Assembly: GCA_016191525.1 (NCBI GenBank)
Contig: JACPOK010000014.1
Span: 512,014 to 576,013 of the forward strand
From: Burkholderiales bacterium
GTDB taxonomy: Bacteria; Pseudomonadota; Gammaproteobacteria; Burkholderiales; Burkholderiaceae_C
Direction: 5' to 3'
DNA length: 64,000 nt
Shown here: positions 62,501 to 64,000 of the stretch, one piece after another
How positions within the stretch are numbered: the first letter of the stretch is position 1
Layout of the letters: each line of letters starts with the position of its first letter
Notes under the pieces: generated by a model
The model's input: only the letters and a program-made list of their open reading frames with translations
What the model was told of the DNA's origin: nothing
The model's database searches: none
Program-made: the position numbers and the translations under genes

Positions 62501-64000
62501 TGCCTTGGCTTTCCTGCACGCCATAGATGTCGTTGCCCGTACCGCCGTCCAGCGTGTCATTGCCATCGCCGCTGTTCAGGACGTCGTCTCCGGCGCCACC
62601 GGTGACGCTGTCGTTGCCGGCATCGCCATAGAGCGTGTCGGCTCCTTCACCGCCGTCAAGGACGTCGTTGCCCTCGCCGCCAATCAGCATGTCACTGCCG
62701 GCGCCCGCGGTGAGGCTGTCGTTGCCGGCACCGCCTTGCAGGGTGTTGTCTCCTTCGGTGTCGTTTAGGGTGTCGTCGCCTTCACCTCCATCCAGCAAAT
62801 CAGCGCCCGCACCCCCCGCAAGAACGTCGTTGCCCTCTTCGCCGGCCAGCTGGTCAGCGCCTGCACCCCCGTCGAGCGTATCGTCGCCGCCACCACCATA
62901 GAGCCGGTCCGCGCCGTCGCCGCCGTCCAGCACGTCCGCGCCCTGGTACTGCGTGGTCACGCCGTCGCCGTCGCCTTGTAACTCGTCGTCCCCCGCGCCG
63001 CCGGCTAGCACGTCGGCCCCGCCGCCGCCTATCAACAAGTCGCTGCCTGCGCCGCCATCGAGCTGGTCGCTGCCATGGAATTCGCCCGAAAGATGGGCTG
63101 CGCCGTCATCGCCGTGGAGCTGGTCGTCCCCTGCGCCGCCATAGACGATGTCGTCCATGCCACCGCCGGCCAGCGTGTCGTTGCCGTCTTCACCGTCCAG
63201 ATAGTCGTTTCCGTTGACCGAACCTGCCAGATTGCTTTGGCTGTCGTCGCCATCAAGCTGGTCGTCGCCCGACCCGCCATACAGGATGTCGTCCTTGCCA
63301 CCGCCGATGAGGGTGTCGTTGCCGTCTTCACCATCAAGGTAATCCGCGCCGTTCGCGCTTGCATCCAGCCCGATATTCGATTCGTCACCTACCAGCAAGT
63401 CACTGCCTTGCCCGCCGTACAGCGCGTCGTCCTTGCCGCCACCAATGAGGGTGTCATCACCCTCTTCGCCGTCCAGTTCGTCGTTGCCCCAGGCGGTTGG
63501 GGCTGTGGCCACGGTGCCCACCAGGCGCGCCGCCTCCTGATCGCCCCATACTGTGTCGTTGCCGGCCCCGCCGTAGATCGTGTCGTCCTTGGCCCCGCCT
63601 TCGATGTAGTCGTTGCCATCCTCGCCGTCAACATAGTCGGCACCGTGGAACTCGAAGGGGACGAAAGTGGCGTTGTCGGTAGCAACACCGATGTCGGCAT
63701 AGATCTTGTCGTCGCCATCGCCGCCGAAGATGGCGTCGGCCCCGCCACCGCCGGTAATCGTGTCGGCTCCTTCACCGCCATCGATGAAGTCATCTCCATG
63801 TTGTGCAGCATCGGTGGTGTTGAGGTAACCGCTCGTGACGATGCCGTCGCCCTCGATGGTGTCATTGCCCTGGCCGCCTTCAAGGATGTCGGCCCCGGCC
63901 ATCCCGCTGATCTGATCGTCGCCCTCGCCGCCGTCAACCAGGTCATCGCCCCAGCTGGCGATGACCTGGTCGTCTCCGGCGCCGGCGTCGATGACGTCGC
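53565..64000 (-). CDS. Giant RTX/VCBS repeat protein (5' end beyond window)
   Basis: The frame is open from 53565 to the window edge, at least 3,470 residues, and the true start is outside. In protein order: RTX nonapeptide repeats (GGxGxDxLxGGxGDD type) with NDTYxVDxxxD modules at about 59,420-64,000; a non-repeat insert of about 200 residues (58,800-59,410); further RTX repeats and a haemolysin-related segment (57,650-58,800); eight VCBS/cadherin-like repeats (55,050-57,640); more RTX (54,090-55,050); and a non-repeat C-terminus of about 165 residues that should hold the type I secretion signal. RTX repeats fold on calcium outside the cell. Such proteins serve as adhesins or surface-layer-like proteins. 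No type I secretion genes are in the window. Sequence looks less GC-rich than the neighbouring genes. Confidence 0.93.
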   Translation of the reverse strand, partial: DVIDAGAGDDQVIASWGDDLVDGGEGDDQISGMAGADILEGGQGNDTIEGDGIVTSGYLNTTDAAQHGDDFIDGGEGADTITGGGGADAIFGGDGDDKIYADIGVATDNATFVPFEFHGADYVDGEDGNDYIEGGAKDDTIYGGAGNDTVWGDQEAARLVGTVATAPTAWGNDELDGEEGDDTLIGGGKDDALYGGQGSDLLVGDESNIGLDASANGADYLDGEDGNDTLIGGGKDDILYGGSGDDQLDGDDSQSNLAGSVNGNDYLDGEDGNDTLAGGGMDDIVYGGAGDDQLHGDDGAAHLSGEFHGSDQLDGGAGSDLLIGGGGADVLAGGAGDDELQGDGDGVTTQYQGADVLDGGDGADRLYGGGGDDTLDGGAGADQLAGEEGNDVLAGGAGADLLDGGEGDDTLNDTEGDNTLQGGAGNDSLTAGAGSDMLIGGEGNDVLDGGEGADTLYGDAGNDSVTGGAGDDVLNSGDGNDTLDGGTGNDIYGVQESQGTKTIFDEGGIDILQLGWKVSDTELGEGSLLLRNTSTGQQVHVEGFNAQDPGSTSPIEQFELTNDNGSVAVFSAEQLIARLGFASHGTSGNDHLVGTAFNDALAGGDGHDTLEGRQGDDTYVLDGNTQAEIIEQQDGGNDTIAVSVDYALTTPNVENVRLTGSDAVNATGDSGNNHLMGNDAANVLDGGAGADVLEGGAGDDTYLVDNAGDSVVEQPGDGTDTVSASVDYALADNVENLFLTGDAASGTGNNGSNHLVGTEGDNTLRGGGGVDLLEGGGGNDTYVVRSDGGNKTIADSGGASDLVDLGWNAYSMFFVAGSAGDSLGLYNAATSQLVEIDGFNVYARDAVSAVENVNLYVPLYGTEAVFDIGTLLDQQGLGFFGTGAGETLTGSWRIDSLFGFDGDDTLLGLEGNDYLDGGAGVDVMVGGAGDDIYYVDNAGDTVMENPGEGQDLVQASSDVSLHGTDVEVLMMTGPDSHTGIGNDLRNYLYAGSGGSALFGEGGQDDVLGYDGNDSLHGGAGDDLILGGAGDDMLAGDEGDDLLRGGQGDDQLLGGLGDDQLQGSYGSDWLEGGEGKDVLDGGDGYDQLYGGAGNDVLLDSAGADLLAGGEGDDTYQDVNASDNGALILENAGEGTDTVVTAQSFVLGDNVENLTLQAAAGWGTVVGTGNELDNHLEATGNGSAALNGLAGNDVLVGGAGANWLDGGDGDDVMIGGTGSNDYVVSQAGDQVLASETSASDTVHSNLDYTLGAFAENLVLEEGTATTGLGNDLANTITGNSNDNVLDGGAGNDLVEGGAGNDTLFGGQGFDVLDGGRGDDVLVLQSDDGGTLFGRRGSDELIGSAGADVLDGGSDADVMAGGAGDDLYAVDDAEDVVIEEAGAGVDLVVTAVDYTLPDNVENLSLDDYGLTGTGNELDNVLTDGYGDNTLRGLDGNDTLISVEGFSTLEGGAGDDTYSLGGDGVTLVEAAGGGYDRVLVNAPYDMYVDLAQNVELLNATGSTGGLVIQAYGDDNVIIGGTGSDEVYAGEGNDSVYGGQSADVDVRGDLAESMDESLRNFLDYGPVAPLTFERFLADFSYDVSQDSARLDDGFHAYSAWQLSSTPGSERQAVPLYVAPWQEGEPAPSEALFIHADGTMTWEGGGDFQDYTLAYWQPRADRLTWEQLVSQYGVQTDAAGLNPGDYVAVTTRGIPAPGAPGDDRSTRWETSTVYWPRDRLPVDAQSILAAQADLGSAGDQDISDAALHAGGDILEGDAGDDTLDGGAGSDILRGGDGADTLRGGVDAIVGFRVVNDSESGTMILDFGSVSAANNDLLDGGAGIDTLIGGSGNDTYIVDGESAASVSGHVAALDLCDADNRFGMDGRPVNIWTADVVVEAQGQGHDTVIASASVVLDNIETVVLSEDAPFLDIDAATGAGAQVLVGNNGRNLLDGGSGADTMSGGTGDDTYVVDDAADVVVELADGGLDIVHTTLDNYVLGDNVEALLLDGTADLAGSGNDADNILIGNSGANTLFGGAGDDVLAGWRGDDLLRGGEGYDTYVIARGDGHDVVEDNQGEGSLHFSGDIQRSDLSFSTDINDLVITVGVSDASDGTQVTLRNWVGATERVSQVTFCAAESIVLDESLLNRAPVGQADSTTVHEDGPAVTGNVLANDHDADAGDVLSVAHAGSQAGVHGRLDLASSGSYSYALDNTSAAVQSLAAGQHAADVFAYTVADSHGATASVNLTVDIVGVNDGPVASADTATASEDGGAVSGNVLANDSDIDEGDTLSVTNTGGHAGAYGALNIAADGGYSYTVNNASAAVQSLAVGQHATDAFAYNVADSQGAIASANLTIDIIGVNDGPVAHADAATASEDGGAVAGNVLANDNDVDQGDTLSVTTTGSRAGQYGTAIFGADGAYSYVVNNAGAAVQSLAAGQHVTDTLTYTVADNHGANATANLTIDIAGANDGPVAGADAAAVSEDGVLTASGNVLANDSDLDQGDTLSVTGTGAQAGAYGSLDVAVDGAYSYTVNNASAAVQSLAAGQHATDTFAYTVADSQGATATANLTVDIVGANDGPVAHADAATASEDGGAVAGNVLANDSDVDQGDTLSIANAGTKAGAYGSLGLGADGAYSYTVNNASAAVQSLAVGQHTTDTFTYTVADNHGATATANLTVDVVGVNDGPVAHADTATASEDGGAVTGNVLTNDSDVDQGDTLSATTTGARTGQYGAATLSANGSYSYAVNNASAAVQSLAVGQHATDAFAYTVADNHGATATANLTVDIVGVNDGPVAHADTAAASEDGGAVSGNVLANDSDIDAGDTLSVTTTGSRSGQYGTATLGANGSYSYALNNASAAVQSLAAGQHVTETVAYTVADNHGATASANLTVDIVGVNDGPVALADMAAVSEDGVLTASGNVLTNDSDVDAGDVLKITSTGSRTSDYGTLTLAADGGYSYALNNASSKVQALTAGQQVKDTFNYTVADSQGATASAQLSVTVTGADEAACGLAINGTSKNDNLAGTNCADRIDGKQGADTMTGGKGDDVYIVDRFTAAESDNECGGGEAGDKVVEKAGGGIDTVAASVSYVLPENVENLMFTGSAALSGTGNAANNVLVGNAGASVLDGGAGNDVLAGRGAADTLKGGAGNDKLYGEGGNDKLYGGAGNDRLWGGAGNDVLEDTEGNNLAAGGAGDDTITLGGGSDVVVAGSGNDKVTSGAGNDFIDGGAGNDAIDAGSGNDFIAAGKGDDTITAGLGRDVIAFNRGDGNDVLKTTSGDARADLISLGGGIRYADLTLHKSGSDLILGLGAGDQITNVDWYAGTANRSVGTLQMLTEGGNYDPNSSSALNKSKVVDFDFTSITNSFDAARGSNSSLTWSIAPSLNTAVISTSNTQARGGDLAYDYATTYVSTQSYGKDMGDEAVRAELAGLGADKAQDAGRAPADSSTSTLVDPWIALQAGTDLVVKETAVASNPIGSIESTAADALLFAAINVGDDKPSWAVK
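55050..57640 (-). repeat. Eight VCBS repeats in the RTX protein gene
   Basis: Eight units of about 105 residues (about 320 bases). Each has the pattern VSEDGxxxxGNVLANDxDxDxGDTLSV, YSYxxNNASAAVQSLAxGQ, and AYTVADxxGAxAxxNLTVDIVGVNDGPVA. Adjacent units are close to identical over long stretches at the DNA level. Confidence 0.9.
59420..64000 (-). repeat. RTX calcium-binding nonapeptide arrays
   Basis: Dozens of GGxGxDxLx-type nonapeptides, in runs broken by NDTYxVD-ExxxxGxDTVxxSxxYxLxxNVENLxLTG modules. Protein-level repeats only; not a CRISPR. Confidence 0.9.

Noticed and set aside
53565..64000. Possible CRISPR or tandem DNA repeat
   Set aside because: The periodicity is that of 9-residue RTX and 105-residue VCBS protein repeats, within one open frame; there are no equal-length repeats with unique spacers.
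1..64000. tRNA, rRNA, insertion sequence or prophage
   Set aside because: No cloverleaf-like sequence, rRNA segment, transposase, integrase or phage structural gene was recognised in either strand on reading; a tRNA scan would be decisive.

Overview
The window is high-GC chromosomal DNA from a beta-proteobacterium, most likely a Burkholderiales/Comamonadaceae relative (Variovorax, Ramlibacter, Polaromonas or similar). This placement rests on the GC-rich coding style, the housekeeping set (pnp-rpsO, tsaD, rpsU-yqeY, pmbA/darP, cysE-trmJ/suhB, mutS) and the assimilatory nitrate cluster of the NasT-NrtABC-NirBD-NasA-CobA type. It is an inference from gene content, not a database match. No rRNA, tRNA, CRISPR array, insertion sequence or phage gene was recognised. 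Coding density is very high and many genes overlap by 4 bases.

Layout. 1-4.7 kb: the 5' end of pnp, rpsO with a clear terminator, a substrate-binding protein overlapping an aminotransferase, a small Hsp20-type chaperone and tsaD. 4.8-19.4 kb: the nitrate assimilation region. It holds nasT, a 300-base regulatory region (sigma-54 promoter, two ANTAR-target hairpins, intrinsic terminator), nrtABC, a CheA-like kinase / CheY-like receiver / CheX-like phosphatase module, a second sigma-54 promoter, then nirB-nirD-nasA-ybiB-cobA. Nitrate would be imported by NrtABC, reduced to nitrite by NasA and to ammonium by NirBD, with CobA supplying siroheme precursor. NasT would release the leader terminator. 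19.4-38 kb: mostly housekeeping and stress genes, including an Anbu-type proteasome-like protease and two orphan hydrolases. 38-47.9 kb: envelope and small membrane proteins, two serine hydrolases between two 2TM-domain proteins, a LytS/LytT-type two-component pair and a double-PAS hybrid kinase. 48-53.5 kb: a TRAP transporter operon containing aroQ, divergent from an IclR regulator, with two tandem IclR-like boxes between them. 53.5-64 kb: one very large RTX/VCBS repeat protein gene that runs off the window edge.

Most interesting: (1) the chemosensory-like module with a PilJ/NarX-like sensor placed between the nitrate transporter and the nitrite reductase genes; (2) the complete sigma-54 / ANTAR leader in front of nrtA; (3) a 17-bp A+T-rich dyad, GCTAT-N7-RTAGC, present in five strict copies, four inside reading frames; (4) the tandem IclR boxes controlling a TRAP-AroQ operon; (5) the giant RTX protein with eight near-identical VCBS repeats.
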